Under the pieces are notes generated by a model. It saw only the letters and a program-made list of their open reading frames with translations. It made no database searches and was not told the origin of the DNA. Positions 8,614-17,062 of a stretch of 45,030 bases of DNA are shown here, one piece after another. The stretch is from Bacteriovoracaceae bacterium (lineage in GTDB: Bacteria; Bdellovibrionota; Bacteriovoracia; Bacteriovoracales; Bacteriovoracaceae): positions 1-45,030 of the forward strand of contig JAEUWD010000053.1 of assembly GCA_016786485.1 (NCBI GenBank). The letters run 5' to 3'. A program made the position numbers and the translations under genes. Positions within the stretch are counted from its first letter, which is position 1; each line of letters starts with the position of its first letter.

Positions 8614-8874
8614 GTGGCAGACAAGAATTCAAAATTTTCATCAAATGTACCAGGCAAGTTCTATGTGGATGATCAGTGTATCGCTTGCGATGCTTGCGTG
8701 ATGGAAGCTCCTAAATTTTTCTCGATGAATGATGAAGATGGCCATGCCTTTGTTATCAAACAGCCTCGCACTCCGCAGGAATTTGAAGAGTGTGAAAATG
8801 CTCTGGCCGGATGTCCGGTGGACGCTATCGGAAAAGATGGCGATACGACCCAAGAAAGTGCCAGTTTGGCATAA
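8614..8874 (+). CDS. Single-cluster [4Fe-4S] ferredoxin
   Basis: An 86-residue cytoplasmic electron carrier. The first motif CIACDAC supplies three ligands and GCPVDAI the fourth. The position after the first motif that would be Cys-Pro in a two-cluster ferredoxin is Ala-Pro (EAP), so one [4Fe-4S] cluster is expected, as in Thermotoga- or Desulfovibrio-type monocluster ferredoxins. The start is GTG at 8614 with GGAGG 4 nt upstream; an ATG two bases earlier is in another frame. The partner enzyme is not evident locally. Confidence 0.9.
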   Translation: MADKNSKFSSNVPGKFYVDDQCIACDACVMEAPKFFSMNDEDGHAFVIKQPRTPQEFEECENALAGCPVDAIGKDGDTTQESASLA

Positions 8875-8957
8875 TTTTGTGCTACCCTTTTCCTATGTAA
8901 TCTGTTGAAATTACAAAAAATTTATCTTATTTCTGGTTTATTACGATAATAGATTTA

Positions 8958-11900
8958 ATGAAGAATATATTTTTATTAAACATTATCTATTTACTCGTTT
9001 TTACCGCCTGTAATAAGGTCGGTGACGAGAGTCTTATCAATGGGATTAAACAAGGCCAGGAACAACAACCAGACGAGGAAACACCTCCTAATAATACACC
9101 CAATACGGCGCCTAATTTATTTTTGCCTCAAGGGGTAAGTATCCCCGAAGGTAGTACAAAACAAATTACTATCAGTAGTTCTGATGCTGAAGATAACGAC
9201 GTGGTTATTGAGTTTGCCAACAACCTTCCAAACTTTGTTGTGGCCCAATCTAATCAAGACGGAAGTATTTCATTAAGTATCAAACCTCAAAGTGGTGATG
9301 CTGGAAATTATTCACTGGAAGTAAGTGCTATCGATTCGTTTGGTGCGATGGCAAGTTCAATGCTGGAATTTATTATCAGCTCGGTCGAAGTCGAACCTGA
9401 TCCTGATCCTGAGCCTGAGCCTGAGCCAGAACCCGTTGCAGATGAATATGCTCACTTTGCTGATATTTCACTAACTGATCAACAAAAAAATGAAATCGAT
9501 GATCGAATTTTAAATTCCGCCGTTCAACCTCCAAATGTTCACCCAAGAATTTTTGGAACCGATGCTCAGTGGTACGAGAGAATTAAATTTTTTGATGAAC
9601 TCGATCCTGATTGCAAATGGAAAGGCAAAGATGCTTGGGGACAAGTTAAAAATATGAAAGGACTTTGGGACTACTATACCAAAGGCGAAGATATTTGCGT
9701 AAAAGCAGCTCCAACCAATATCGCTTCTCACCGAGATGCTGCCTTTTATTTGACGACTAATACTTTGAGCTATTCCAGAGATCGCGCAATGAGAGTACTC
9801 CATTTAATTCGTAGACAGTACGCCTGTCATCAAGTTTCAAGCAATTGTCAATTTAGCAAAAGCTCTGTAGATGATCTGGTCCAAGCTTTTATCACCTATC
9901 ATATTAACCGACAAAAAAGTGAAGCTAAAAATGCAAAAGGTTTTTATCCTTCATGGCATAGTGGTTACTCCGGAGAATTTTTTGATTTAGGCTCTCTACC
10001 TGCTTTTAAATTTTGGTGTTTATTTTTAGATATCTTTTGGAGCAATCCAAAACTTTCAGCGGCCGATAAACAATTCGTTTCTGATGAGCTTGAAAATGAA
10101 ATCAATAACTACTTAACCATTTATAATTTACCAGAAAGCTCATCTGCGACTCTCGGAAGATGGGCAGTATGGAACGGAAATAACTGGACTTCAGTGCTTA
10201 ATGCCGCAGCATTATATTGGGCGATCACTTTCTGGCACGAAAAACCACAAAAGGCACAAGATGTTCTCAATGCGATCTTAACGACGAATTGGTTACATCG
10301 TGACTTTTTTCTAGCCGATGGCGCATACATCGAAGGTCCATCGTATTTTGATGTTACAATGAACGGCATACTCGACATGAATGAATTATTCAAAAGCGGA
10401 TTTGATCAGCCGCTGCACACTGTAAAATGGAAACACTTATCACAAAAAACAACTCGCTGGTTACTAGATAACGTTGCCTCGGATGGTCTATTAATAGACT
10501 TCGGCGATGCTTGGGCCAATACTGGTTATGCATCATTTTACTTTCTCCAATTGCTGACCTGGGAAGAACATGTGGGAATTAAACCACATGGTAGTTCCTC
10601 TGTTGATAGCTGTAAGGCCAAAGAATTTTTTAAAAATTCATACTTTGCACATTTCTTCTACGATATTTGGAAAATCACACCGGTCTTAGCTAAAGACTGG
10701 AAAAGTATTACTGAACAATGTGACGAAGCCTCTAATCAAGCCATACTAACTTCTGTTTTTCCTAACTATCAATTAGGTATTCAACGAATACCAATGCTAG
10801 GTGAAACAGCGACAGCACAAAACGCTGGTGATAATTTTAAATTATTACAAGCTGATCAAACAATGCTTACCATGAACGCCGTTGATAACTCACTTCCTCA
10901 CCGTGAAGTTGATTTCGGAGCTCTCATCTGGGTGGCTTTTGGTAACCGCTTATTGGTTGATTGGGGTTATGGAGAATTAAGTAACACATACGAATATGTC
11001 AAAATTACTGGTTCAACTGGACGCTATGTTAAAGAAAGCAATAATGACCGTCTTGAGTTTTATATTAAACAAGTAGATAAAACGATTGATTTAAGCAAAT
11101 TAAGAATTGGATTAGCACTTCATTATATTCAAAAAGATTTACCAATTAGTACTTACTTGAGCAGTGTCGGCACAACATGGGCGAAAGTTTCTATTCCATT
11201 AATTGATTTTGGATTTGAAGAGTCTCGCTGGACTGCTATTCGAGGAGAAGCAGGAGACACTTGGGCCAATCCTGGGCTGGAACAAATTTACTTCCGCACT
11301 AATGGGGCCGTATCTAAAGGGCACATTGGTATTGATGAAATCAAGTTAGTAAACGCCAACAATCCTAGTAAAAATGTGACTTGGTATGGTGATAGTTATA
11401 ATGGATCTATAGCTGATGGCGCTCGTATCGAAGTTACTGAATTTCATTTTGAAAATGAAGAAACATCGAATGGAGCAAACAGTACTGCAAAATGGATGAA
11501 TGTTTACACTGATAGTTCTGGCAGAATTTATCGCTTAAACTACAATAACGATCTTGATGCTCTGGTGCTGGCCAACGTCATGGACTTTCTTCCTATTGGG
11601 GCCAATACGTTAGTTATTCCTGGCGCTACTGATGGTGGTAATCCTCGAACTAATAAGAGTCAATTTAAAGGTGAATCAGGAACCATCACAAATTTAAATA
11701 TTGATGGTCAACAAGTCATGTTTGCAAATGGTTCCGATGTTTATGGTGCGAATCAGGCCACAGGAAATTTAGATTATTTTTATCGCTATACAGTAGCACT
11801 TGATTCTGGTCACTTTATTGTTGTGGATAGTTTTAAGGCCAAAGCGGGCAAAGAAGATTTGATTCAAGAATTTTGGTACACCAAAACGGATCCTGTAAAA

Positions 11901-12374
11901 TCAGATTGTAGTTATGTCGGAAGTCGCGAAGTCACACTGACTAAAGTTTCAAATCAAGCCATAAAACTTGAACCACGCTGTAACGGAATTAATAGTTCAG
12001 GTGCTTCAGAAAATTTAGCCATGATTACAGCCGCTTCGCTTTCATCAGCCAGCTTTCAAACAGGCGCTCCTGCTTTCTTAAAAAATAACCCCTACTTCTC
12101 ACGTTATATTAACGGCGATGTCATTAAACTTAAAAATCGTATAAACAACTGGGAATACCGAAAATTATTTCGTTATGAACCTGCAGCTAATGTTAGCGAA
12201 GATGTGCGCGTCTTTTTACTACAAAGCTCTGTGGGTAGCTTGAAGGCTGCCAGTGTAACTAAAACCAATTGTGGTACGAATAAAGCATGTTTTAATGTAA
12301 ACGACGGCGAGAATACATATGGGCTTGAACTAAACAAAGTTAACGGTCGCTATACGCTAGAGGCGATAAAATAA
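8958..12374 (+). CDS. Large lipoprotein with heparinase/alginate-lyase-like domains
   Basis: An 1138-residue exported protein. The signal ends in a lipobox-like VFTAC, giving lipidated Cys18. Residues 50-142 resemble a cadherin/Ig-like beta domain (SSSDAEDND, GNYSLEVSAIDSFG), followed by a Pro/Asp/Glu linker (145-160). Residues 190-600 look like the helical toroid of heparinase II/III or alginate lyases: HPRIFGTD, GNNWTSVLNAA, DGAYIEGPSYFD. From 645 on is the matching beta-sandwich (HREVDFGALIWVAFGNRLLVDWG), apparently interrupted by a carbohydrate-binding-like stretch (about 690-810; TTWAKVSIPLIDFGF, GHIGIDEIKL). A polysaccharide lyase is likely; the substrate is unknown. No ribosome site is visible before the ATG. 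Confidence 0.8.
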   Translation: MKNIFLLNIIYLLVFTACNKVGDESLINGIKQGQEQQPDEETPPNNTPNTAPNLFLPQGVSIPEGSTKQITISSSDAEDNDVVIEFANNLPNFVVAQSNQDGSISLSIKPQSGDAGNYSLEVSAIDSFGAMASSMLEFIISSVEVEPDPDPEPEPEPEPVADEYAHFADISLTDQQKNEIDDRILNSAVQPPNVHPRIFGTDAQWYERIKFFDELDPDCKWKGKDAWGQVKNMKGLWDYYTKGEDICVKAAPTNIASHRDAAFYLTTNTLSYSRDRAMRVLHLIRRQYACHQVSSNCQFSKSSVDDLVQAFITYHINRQKSEAKNAKGFYPSWHSGYSGEFFDLGSLPAFKFWCLFLDIFWSNPKLSAADKQFVSDELENEINNYLTIYNLPESSSATLGRWAVWNGNNWTSVLNAAALYWAITFWHEKPQKAQDVLNAILTTNWLHRDFFLADGAYIEGPSYFDVTMNGILDMNELFKSGFDQPLHTVKWKHLSQKTTRWLLDNVASDGLLIDFGDAWANTGYASFYFLQLLTWEEHVGIKPHGSSSVDSCKAKEFFKNSYFAHFFYDIWKITPVLAKDWKSITEQCDEASNQAILTSVFPNYQLGIQRIPMLGETATAQNAGDNFKLLQADQTMLTMNAVDNSLPHREVDFGALIWVAFGNRLLVDWGYGELSNTYEYVKITGSTGRYVKESNNDRLEFYIKQVDKTIDLSKLRIGLALHYIQKDLPISTYLSSVGTTWAKVSIPLIDFGFEESRWTAIRGEAGDTWANPGLEQIYFRTNGAVSKGHIGIDEIKLVNANNPSKNVTWYGDSYNGSIADGARIEVTEFHFENEETSNGANSTAKWMNVYTDSSGRIYRLNYNNDLDALVLANVMDFLPIGANTLVIPGATDGGNPRTNKSQFKGESGTITNLNIDGQQVMFANGSDVYGANQATGNLDYFYRYTVALDSGHFIVVDSFKAKAGKEDLIQEFWYTKTDPVKSDCSYVGSREVTLTKVSNQAIKLEPRCNGINSSGASENLAMITAASLSSASFQTGAPAFLKNNPYFSRYINGDVIKLKNRINNWEYRKLFRYEPAANVSEDVRVFLLQSSVGSLKAASVTKTNCGTNKACFNVNDGENTYGLELNKVNGRYTLEAIK
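9396..9435 (+). repeat. In-frame hexamer repeat encoding a Pro-Asp/Glu linker
   Basis: About six tandem copies of CCTGAT/CCTGAG inside the lipoprotein gene encode an acidic Pro-x linker between the N-terminal beta domain and the catalytic region. Unit-length changes would keep the frame, so only linker length would vary. Confidence 0.75.
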
Positions 12375-12375
12375 T

Positions 12376-13548
12376 TTACTTAAATAATTCACGGAAAACT
12401 GGAAAAGATTCAGGCAACTTACCATCAGGTGAACCAAAAAGTTCCTGTTTTAGAAAGCATCCAATTTTTTCACGCAATTTTGGCAATTCAAGCATAGCTT
12501 CTTTTGGTGTTGCTTTATAATCAAGCAGCCAATTAAAAGTTTCGATACGAAGACTATCTAATTCCACTGCTCGATTTTCATACTGTTCAAAAAACCAAAA
12601 TGCATATTTCATCGTATCAGCTTGCTTGACCGCCTGAAATGGACCACGAGCGAGCATTTGTAAGGTTAACTGAATAGCAGCAGGCTTATCATCTTTCGTG
12701 TGTAATATTAAACCTGGGCGCCCCTCGTACTTACGATAATAGGTTCCTGCATAATCATGTTTATTTCGTTTAAAATAATCAATCACTTGTTGATTAAAAA
12801 AAAGCAAGTCCTGTAACTCATCAACATCAGATTCCAAGTAGTAAAAATAATTATTCATCTTCGCTTCTGGTAAACCAAGAACAGTGTAGATGGTGGTGAG
12901 ATATGTCAGTAACTCTTCTGCATCATAAAAATTATTTGCTGGATAACCAATTTTAGGTTCTAAATTTTTTGGAAGATAATCCAAAATGGCGTGCTCATCA
13001 TCTGTTTCGATTTGAAAACTCAGCGGTGTATAGTTGCGTCTTTTTTTCTGGGCATGAGTAATCCAAAGATGCACAAATTCATGAACAAAATTAATCTCTA
13101 GACCCTTCTCCCAGACTTCATAAGTTTCATAACTAGCGTAGAAAGCTTTTTCATTCTCATTTACCATGGCCATCGAGTTCAAGCCTGATTCGAGATCGTA
13201 AAGCCTGTAGATATTGTAATAATAATCCACATCAAAATTTGCTTTGAGCTCATAAGCAATTTTATTGAATAAATGACCTTCACGAATCGGCGTAATCGTA
13301 ATCGCGTCTTTCCCTTTTTGATAAACGATCTTTTCTGAGTTTAAAAAATCGACAAGCTTTTGATGGCGCTTAACTAACATGTTGTTGACAATCAACCGGT
13401 CAGCGTCACGTTCAGCATAATCTGCGAGTATAATTTCGGAAGCTTGATAATTATTTTTTATCCACTCCTGCTGTGTAAGATGCTGGTCGCAGGTAGCATA
13501 GGAGAGATTCAAAAAGAGTAGCAATAAAAACAGCATTTTTAACATCAT
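12376..13548 (-). CDS. Putative secreted zinc metallopeptidase (HEXXH)
   Basis: A 390-residue exported protein with an N-terminal signal (residues 1-18, SYA then Cys20). Residues 156-160 read HEFVH inside NFVHEFVHLWITH, a zinc-binding HEXXH motif; a candidate third ligand is in DAEELLTYL (Glu211 or Glu212), about 51 residues on, a spacing allowed in gluzincins. I recognise no close family, so substrate and activity are inferred. The gene ends one base from the stop of the convergent lyase-like lipoprotein. The ATG-ATG start has no clear ribosome site. Confidence 0.65.
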   Translation of the reverse strand: MMLKMLFLLLLFLNLSYATCDQHLTQQEWIKNNYQASEIILADYAERDADRLIVNNMLVKRHQKLVDFLNSEKIVYQKGKDAITITPIREGHLFNKIAYELKANFDVDYYYNIYRLYDLESGLNSMAMVNENEKAFYASYETYEVWEKGLEINFVHEFVHLWITHAQKKRRNYTPLSFQIETDDEHAILDYLPKNLEPKIGYPANNFYDAEELLTYLTTIYTVLGLPEAKMNNYFYYLESDVDELQDLLFFNQQVIDYFKRNKHDYAGTYYRKYEGRPGLILHTKDDKPAAIQLTLQMLARGPFQAVKQADTMKYAFWFFEQYENRAVELDSLRIETFNWLLDYKATPKEAMLELPKLREKIGCFLKQELFGSPDGKLPESFPVFRELFK

Positions 13549-13658
13549 CGAAGGGTTCTAATCGTCCTAGCAACTAATGTCAAATTTGCTGTAATTTTTA
13601 TACTGCTGAGCGGTATTTGGCTATACAAAATCAGCGTGAGTTGGCTAAAAGAGTGGTT

Positions 13659-14594
13659 ATGAAATACGTGCTGCTTTTTTTGATTTTCAACACACAACTC
13701 TTGGCCATGGAGGGAGATTGTTCAAAATATTTGCCAGAAGATGTAGCAAAACAACAAGCTTACATGAAAATGTTTTTCAATCAATACAAAGAAGCTGGAT
13801 ATGAGAACTCAAAATTTTCCATGCTTTTTGATAAAGAATATTTGTTCACCCGAAATGCCAAACATGAAAATAACGACGTGGTGAGTTTTGGTTCCGGTCC
13901 AGATGCTTTAAGACCACTCATCGATTTTCCAAACGCTAAAAGATATCACTTAGTCGATCTTTTTCGTGGCTGGGGCAAAGGTCCTTTAGATGTTTTTTTC
14001 GAGATTACCAGAAGACTTCACAATAGCTGGCCAGGCGCTAAAGTCGAGATAACAGATTGGGGATTCTTAAATCAAGTCACACCGGAAATTCGCGATGCTT
14101 TAGCTGAGGTTGGCGCTACCACTCAACAAACGGAATACTTAAAAAAAATCGGTGGCAGTTTCGAACTGCCTAACAGCTTTTGGGAAAGTTGGATGCAGGA
14201 AACTAAGATTGAATTCTGGCGGCCATGGAAAATGACCGTGAGTTGGAGCTCTGAAGAATTTGGAGAAGTCAGCAAAGATTTTTTTATTCACCCTCATAAT
14301 TTTAACGAACCGATTCAAAGAGAATGGTTGTTTAAAGAGGTCAAAACTCTTGCCGGTGTTGTCGTGACTGGCATAACTGCACCAGATCATTTTGAGCAAA
14401 TTATGAATAAAATGATTCCTGGTGGAGCGCTGGTACTTGAAACCTATGATGGCTTTCCAGCTGATCAACTCATGATTGCTAGTTACGAAAAATCAGATGA
14501 ATATGATGTCAAACTGGTTGAGGCACATGCCTATCTTCGATACCAAGCCATTGAACCTACCATGGAACGTACCTACGTAGTGTTTAAAAAGTAA
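13659..14594 (+). CDS. Exported protein with a methyltransferase-like motif
   Basis: A 311-residue protein. I chose the ATG at 13659 because the next residues (KYVLLFLIFNTQLLA) form a signal peptide; an upstream in-frame TTG at 13617 would bury it. The mature part has VVSFGSGPDALR (76-85) followed by YHLVDLF with Asp100, the glycine loop and acidic strand-2 residue of a Rossmann SAM-dependent methyltransferase, and later GGALVLETYDGFP like a strand-5 region. An exported methyltransferase would be odd because the periplasm is not known to supply SAM, so either the fold serves another role or the protein stays inside. The ribosome site (AAGAG) is weak. Confidence 0.6.
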   Translation: MKYVLLFLIFNTQLLAMEGDCSKYLPEDVAKQQAYMKMFFNQYKEAGYENSKFSMLFDKEYLFTRNAKHENNDVVSFGSGPDALRPLIDFPNAKRYHLVDLFRGWGKGPLDVFFEITRRLHNSWPGAKVEITDWGFLNQVTPEIRDALAEVGATTQQTEYLKKIGGSFELPNSFWESWMQETKIEFWRPWKMTVSWSSEEFGEVSKDFFIHPHNFNEPIQREWLFKEVKTLAGVVVTGITAPDHFEQIMNKMIPGGALVLETYDGFPADQLMIASYEKSDEYDVKLVEAHAYLRYQAIEPTMERTYVVFKK

Positions 14595-14793
14595 GCAAAG
14601 TACTTATTAAAAATCTTCAAAATGAAATAAAAAACAAACACTTGATAGTTTAATTAGAGTCGATAGAGCGAAAAAAATACTAAATCTTGGAAATTTTTCT
14701 AATATGACTTCCCAATTTGAATATTTTCAATCATTTACGATTTAGAAAGCAACATCCTATTTGCATTGAAAATGTGTGAACAAAGGAGTCGAA

Positions 14794-15219
14794 ATGTTTG
14801 ATGCTTTAGGATATATTAAAAAACTTGAAGAATTAGGAGTTAGTCGTGAAGTGGCTGAGCTCCAGGTGAAAATGCATATGGATATTTATAATTCAGAAAT
14901 TGTGACACCAAAAGATATGAACCTCTTAAGTTCGCAATTTCATCAAGAAATTGAAAAACTTAAAGCGGCTTTTGCTGACTTCAAAGCTGAAATGAAAATA
15001 GATATGGCCGAATTCAAAGAAGAAATACGTAACGATATAGCTCTGTTAAAAAATGAAATCGAAATAAGATTTTTTAATATAGAAAATCGCTTTATTGCAA
15101 TCGAAAAACGAATTGGTGCCCTTGAAAATAAAATTGATAGCTTGGAAAATCGTATCGTCATAAAAGTTGGATTTATGATGACCGCTGCTATGGGTATCTT
15201 TGCATTACTTCTAAAATAA
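14794..15219 (+). CDS. Coiled-coil protein with C-terminal membrane anchor (DUF1640/CCDC90-like)
   Basis: A 141-residue protein. The start is ATG 14794 with AGGAG 5 nt before it. Residues 1-40 are compact (MFDALGYIKKLEELGVSREVAELQVKMH), then a long coiled coil with repeating Glu-Lys-x-Ile heptads (about 45-118), then one hydrophobic helix near the C-terminus (VGFMMTAAMGIFALLLK). This is the layout of bacterial DUF1640 proteins, relatives of mitochondrial CCDC90/MCUR1. The bacterial role is unknown. It stands alone after a 199-base gap in which I see no clear promoter. Confidence 0.7.
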   Translation: MFDALGYIKKLEELGVSREVAELQVKMHMDIYNSEIVTPKDMNLLSSQFHQEIEKLKAAFADFKAEMKIDMAEFKEEIRNDIALLKNEIEIRFFNIENRFIAIEKRIGALENKIDSLENRIVIKVGFMMTAAMGIFALLLK

Positions 15220-15223
15220 AAAA

Positions 15224-15246
15224 AGGGCCCGATATTATCGGGCCCT
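15224..15246 (-). terminator. Rho-independent terminator of the flagellar operon
   Basis: A perfect GC-rich inverted repeat, AGGGCCCGAT-ATT-ATCGGGCCCT, starts 25 nt beyond the flgE stop. On the minus strand the stem is followed by a run of T (complement of the A-rich 15214-15223), the textbook form. On the plus strand it may also stop the coiled-coil gene, but the T-tract there is poor. Confidence 0.88.
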
Positions 15247-15270
15247 CTCTATTAAATCGCTAAGCTAATC

Positions 15271-16554
15271 TTAGTTACGCTTTAACTGTAAAACTTCTTG
15301 CAACATTTGGTCAGATGTACTGATTGTTCTCGTGTTAGCTTGGAAGTTTCTTTGTGCACTCATCAGGTTGATGAATTCATCTGCAATATCAACGTTCGAT
15401 TGCTCGATTGATTTCGCAAGAATTACACCGCGTCCGTCCCAGCCTGGTTTCCCAACCACACCTTGACCTGACTTACGAGTTTCCTTGTAAAAGTTTTTAC
15501 CCATTTTGAATAAGCCTTCGTTGTTATCAAATTTTGCTAATCCAACTTGTGCGATATCTTTTGTTACACCGTTATCATATACCGCTGTTAAAACTGCATC
15601 ATCATTGAATGATAATGAAGCTAACGTTGCAGCACTGAAGCCGTCTTGTGAGTGACGAGCTACTGAAGAACGTGAACCGTACTGAGTTGAAGCCAAGTAA
15701 CCGTCGCCGCCTTCTTTGATTGATTCACCAAAGTTGAAAACGATTTTCTGACCAGGTTGTGCACCTTTATTGAAATTGAATGAATTGTTACCTTCAACTT
15801 CTTCTTGTAGTAAACCTTTGTCATTGTACTTAATAGTACCTGTAGCCATTTCTACTAACTCATCTGCCTTGCCGCCTTCTGCGTCCTTACCTTCAACCAT
15901 TGCATGGTATTGCCATGTGTTTTTCTCTGTCTTGTTGAAATACATAGTAATTAATCGTGGAGTACCAACGTTGTCATAAACTGTAATACTTGTATTGTAG
16001 TTAGAAGTCTTATCCGCATTTTTTGGATCAAACTTCAAGATTTCTTCTCTTGAGTCTAGATTCATCGACATCTTAACTTCTTTTGTCGAATTTGCTGGGA
16101 TGGTAGTATTTCCAAGTTGGATACTTCCAATTTTATTGGTGATTTTACCTTCTTCGTCCGCCTGGAAACCAAGAATTTTATAACCGTCCCCAGTAATTAA
16201 GTTACCTTCTTTATCGAAGTGGAAACTTCCATCACGGGTATAACCTGTACCAAATGGAGCTTCAACTGGGAAGAAACCGTTACCATCGATCGCCATGTCT
16301 GTGATGTTTTCAGTTCTCATGACATTACCTTGAGTAAATTTTGGTTTTACGTGTGCTAGTTTAGTACCTGTACCAATCTGATCTCCACCATCGATACCTT
16401 TGAGTGATCGTGCGAGTTGATCTTGAAATTCTGCTCTTGAAGATTTGTAACCGTAAGTGTTGGCGTTGGCGATGTTATCACCGATAACACTCATGCTCTG
16501 CCCTGCTGCGTGTAAACCGGTAACACCGATGTTGAATGAACTTAAAATACTCAT
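15271..16554 (-). CDS. flgE: Flagellar hook protein FlgE
   Basis: A 427-residue axial protein that polymerises into the flagellar hook. The N-terminus has the rod/hook motif (GLHAAGQSMSVIGDNIANANTYGYKSSRAEF) and the C-terminus the matching helix (EFINLMSAQRNFQANTRTISTSDQMLQEVLQL) that together build the tube; the D1/D2 middle is typical (GDGYKILGFQAD, TAVYDNG). GGAGGG precedes the ATG by 5 nt. Last gene of the operon, followed by the terminator. The 97-base gap before it contains two inverted repeats. Confidence 0.96.
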   Translation of the reverse strand: MSILSSFNIGVTGLHAAGQSMSVIGDNIANANTYGYKSSRAEFQDQLARSLKGIDGGDQIGTGTKLAHVKPKFTQGNVMRTENITDMAIDGNGFFPVEAPFGTGYTRDGSFHFDKEGNLITGDGYKILGFQADEEGKITNKIGSIQLGNTTIPANSTKEVKMSMNLDSREEILKFDPKNADKTSNYNTSITVYDNVGTPRLITMYFNKTEKNTWQYHAMVEGKDAEGGKADELVEMATGTIKYNDKGLLQEEVEGNNSFNFNKGAQPGQKIVFNFGESIKEGGDGYLASTQYGSRSSVARHSQDGFSAATLASLSFNDDAVLTAVYDNGVTKDIAQVGLAKFDNNEGLFKMGKNFYKETRKSGQGVVGKPGWDGRGVILAKSIEQSNVDIADEFINLMSAQRNFQANTRTISTSDQMLQEVLQLKRN

Positions 16555-16585
16555 CTGTCCCTCCTAGACGTTCTGCGACTGAGAT

Positions 16586-16635
16586 GACTTTAATACAACA
16601 GATTAAAGTCAAGGCCTCCAGAAAGGACCGGCCTT
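16586..16635 (-). promoter_or_regulatory. Two adjacent inverted repeats in the flgE leader
   Basis: The first (16586-16610) is a perfect 9-bp repeat GACTTTAAT-N7-ATTAAAGTC. The second (16611-16635) is AAGGCC-N13-GGCCTT with an inner TCC/GGA pairing. Both lie between the preceding gene and flgE and could fold in the transcript. No T-run follows the GC-rich stem, so a full terminator is unlikely; attenuation, mRNA processing or stabilisation of the highly expressed flgE message is possible. Confidence 0.45.
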
Positions 16636-16651
16636 ATACTCAGGTTAAATT

Positions 16652-17059
16652 TTAATTCACAAACACAGTTGAATCGATATTAGTAAAGACGTTGTCGCTC
16701 ATCTTATCCTTGTCGATTGCTGTGATTATTTTTCCTTTGTTAACATCCACGATGTAAGCTGCATTACTCGTAATAACGAGTGACTCTTTACTTCCCTTTT
16801 GTTGCAACTTTTCCACCGCTTGTTTTAATTTAATAAACTCATTCGAGTCTAAACTTAAATTTCTCTCTTCCATACGTTTTGCTGCGTGTTTAGAAAAACT
16901 TAATTCACTATCCGTTTTATTATCAACGTGCTTTTCAAATAATTCTTTGAACTCAGACTTCTGAGAGTTTTTTAATTGATCAAGTTTGCTAACGCGGTTT
17001 TGTTGCGAAGGCAATTTACTGATCTGAGGAATAAGATTGTCATCAATTCGTTTTGTCAT
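16652..17059 (-). CDS. Flagellar operon protein (TIGR02530-like)
   Basis: A 135-residue soluble protein between flgD and flgE, the place where Bacillus-type flagellar operons carry the small TIGR02530 protein. The core SFSKHAAKRMEERNLSL followed by LKQAVEKLQQKGSKESLVI and YIVDVNKGKIITAID matches that family's pattern. The molecular function is not established; a role linked to hook assembly is inferred from position. It starts 3 nt after the flgD stop. Confidence 0.82.
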   Translation of the reverse strand: MTKRIDDNLIPQISKLPSQQNRVSKLDQLKNSQKSEFKELFEKHVDNKTDSELSFSKHAAKRMEERNLSLDSNEFIKLKQAVEKLQQKGSKESLVITSNAAYIVDVNKGKIITAIDKDKMSDNVFTNIDSTVFVN

Positions 17060-17062
17060 CTC

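Noticed and set aside
8614-8874. Two-cluster ferredoxin
   Set aside because: The fourth Cys of the first motif is Ala and the second motif has only one Cys, so only one cluster can form.
10121-10393. Open frame antisense to the lyase gene
   Set aside because: Composition is a mirror of the coding strand; no ribosome site or family features; the sense gene is clearly real.
16607-16612. TTGACT before flgE as a -35 box
   Set aside because: No acceptable -10 at 15-19 nt; the bases belong to the inverted repeats.
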